NCBI RefSeq assembly: GCF_963675165.1
Contig: NC_087385.1
Span: 3,286,501 to 3,350,500 of the forward strand
From: Halichondria panicea
Lineage: Eukaryota > Porifera > Demospongiae > Suberitida > Halichondriidae
DNA: 64,000 nucleotides
Direction of reading: 5' to 3'
This document shows, in pieces, positions 63,193 to 64,000 of the stretch. The notes under the pieces are model-generated. The model searched no databases. It saw only the letters and a list, made by a program, of their open reading frames with translations, and was not told where the DNA came from. Position 1 is the first letter of the stretch, and every line of letters begins with the position of its first letter. The position numbers and the translations under genes are program-made.

Positions 63193-63215
63193 CCCCCCCC
63201 CCCCCCCCCCCCCCC
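63193..63215. repeat. (C)23 homopolymer
   Basis: A run of 23 C; its true length is probably uncertain in the assembly. Confidence 0.9.
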
Positions 63216-63269
63216 TGCAAAATAACATTTAAGCTTTCATACACTGGCTTGTAGGCTTGTAGTATAGTG

Positions 63270-63890
63270 TAGATGGATTGGAAACGGAAGGGATTCACGA
63301 GATCCTTTACAATGAAGTGTACTCTTGGACCATCATTGTATCTCTTCATAACTCCCACGAAAGCTGGGAACTTATTGTGTCCAATACATACATCTCAGAG
63401 CTACCCGCCCCCTGATGGTAGGTATCGATTGTCGTGAAGTAGCTAGAGGTACACAGAGAACTTAACAGAGAACTTAACTTGTTCATGCTTGTGTTCCTAT
63501 GATACCTAGCTATGATATACCGTATAGCGGGTATATTTTGAGGGTATAAATGTTCGTGGTTTTCGCGGAATCTGCATGTACCACGAATATTTATAACCGC
63601 GAATTTAATATCGCATGCGCATGCATGCTGCAAAACGGCACTATTCCATGAAAATTAAATCTGCAAAACCTTTCTAAAGCGTACCACCTCAAAATATACC
63701 TGCTATACGGTGATGAAAGAAAGTATGAGATGAAAGTTGATGTTTTGTAGCAGAAGAACTGCTCGTGGACCTTTTACAGACAGCAAAACAATTCTCATGG
63801 ATTATTCATGTTTAGCCCTTGTGTTACTCAATTAAAACCGCGGAGATACACGGCTTCCGTTTCCAATCCCTCTTCTTTCTAGAGCGAAAG
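63270..63890. mobile_element. Diverged GGATTGGAAACG-family pair of ends
   Basis: GTAGATGGATTGGAAACGGA (63270-63290) and mirrored CTCTTCTTTC...TTCCGTTTCCAATCC (63855-63882). The outer bases do not agree, so the borders and target duplication are unresolved. Encloses the MITE at 63520-63710. Confidence 0.45.
63520..63710. mobile_element. MITE, CCGTATAGCGGGTATATTTT ends
   Basis: Inverted ends CCGTATAGCGGGTATATTTT (right copy with CAGGTA). TA at the left. The sequence after it (63712-63811) is repeated at 63920-64000, again preceded by the same MITE end at 63893. Confidence 0.7.
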
Positions 63891-64000
63891 TTTATACCCT
63901 CAAAATATACCCGCTATACGGTGATGAAAGTTGATGTTTAGCTGAAGAACTGCTCGTGGATTTTTACAGACAGCAAAACAATTCTCGTGAATTATTCATG
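63712..64000. repeat. Direct repeat pair at window end
   Basis: GTGATGAAAGTTGATGTTT, GAAGAACTGCTCGTGGA and CAGACAGCAAAACAATTCTC occur at 63712-63811 and 63920-64000. The second copy is cut by the window edge. Confidence 0.8.

Noticed and set aside
1..64000. tRNA or rRNA genes
   Set aside because: No cloverleaf with conserved A and B boxes and no rRNA core sequence was recognised by eye; a tRNA scan would be decisive.

Overview
This is a repeat-rich stretch of a metazoan nuclear genome. Split genes, GT-AG introns, nested DNA transposons and LTR elements exclude a prokaryote. An early-branching animal, most likely a demosponge, fits best. That is an inference from the recurrent TAATTATAATTAT and CTAGCTAGCT context, the dense small inverted-repeat elements, and a transposon-borne PB1-like/SHOCT protein of a kind I associate with sponge gene models. 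I cannot prove the species.

The one clear host gene is SEH1, the WD40 nucleoporin shared by the Nup107-160 (Y) complex and GATOR2. Eleven exons on the + strand (34372 to 61311) give 304 complete codons in phase. The last part of the protein is not seen and probably lies beyond the window. Introns 1, 6 and 7 (7, 8 and 10 kb) are filled with mobile elements. A transposon end lies only 160 bp upstream of the start codon.

Left part, by region. 1-2.5 kb: decayed BEL/Pao retroelement on the - strand, running off the left edge, with a TA-flanked MITE inside. 4.6-5.7 kb: decayed IS630/Tc1-like transposase (+) facing a decayed PB1-like gene (-). 6.3-8.9 and 17.3-18.8 kb: one arm of a large inverted duplication whose other arm is 43.9-50.1 kb. 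Between the two left pieces sits an 8.46-kb IS630/Tc1-like transposon (8897-17352). It has perfect 25-bp terminal repeats and carries a PB1-like gene (+) converging on its transposase (-). A Ty3/Gypsy element with identical LTRs (9899-15293) lies in that gene's first intron, and a TA-flanked 1240-bp foldback element (11986-13225) splits its pol. 20.5-24.5 kb: a second, decayed Gypsy element.

Middle part (26.5-34.2 kb): nested DNA transposons. The outer one (28347-34211) has ends containing GGATTGGAAACG. Inside it is a 4.17-kb element (28607-32774) with a 6-bp target duplication and GAAATC arrays at both ends, carrying a two-exon Ulp1-protease/PHD-finger gene.

Right part (34.4-64 kb): SEH1 with its intronic elements. 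These include several members of the GGATTGGAAACG family with perfect 7-bp target duplications. One (54537-55302) holds a plausible two-exon gene for a 111-aa single-pass membrane protein.

The strongest candidates for something new are the two-gene convergent IS630-like transposon (two copies), the 7-bp-duplication family, and the Ulp1/PHD element. All family calls are by eye; no database search was possible.
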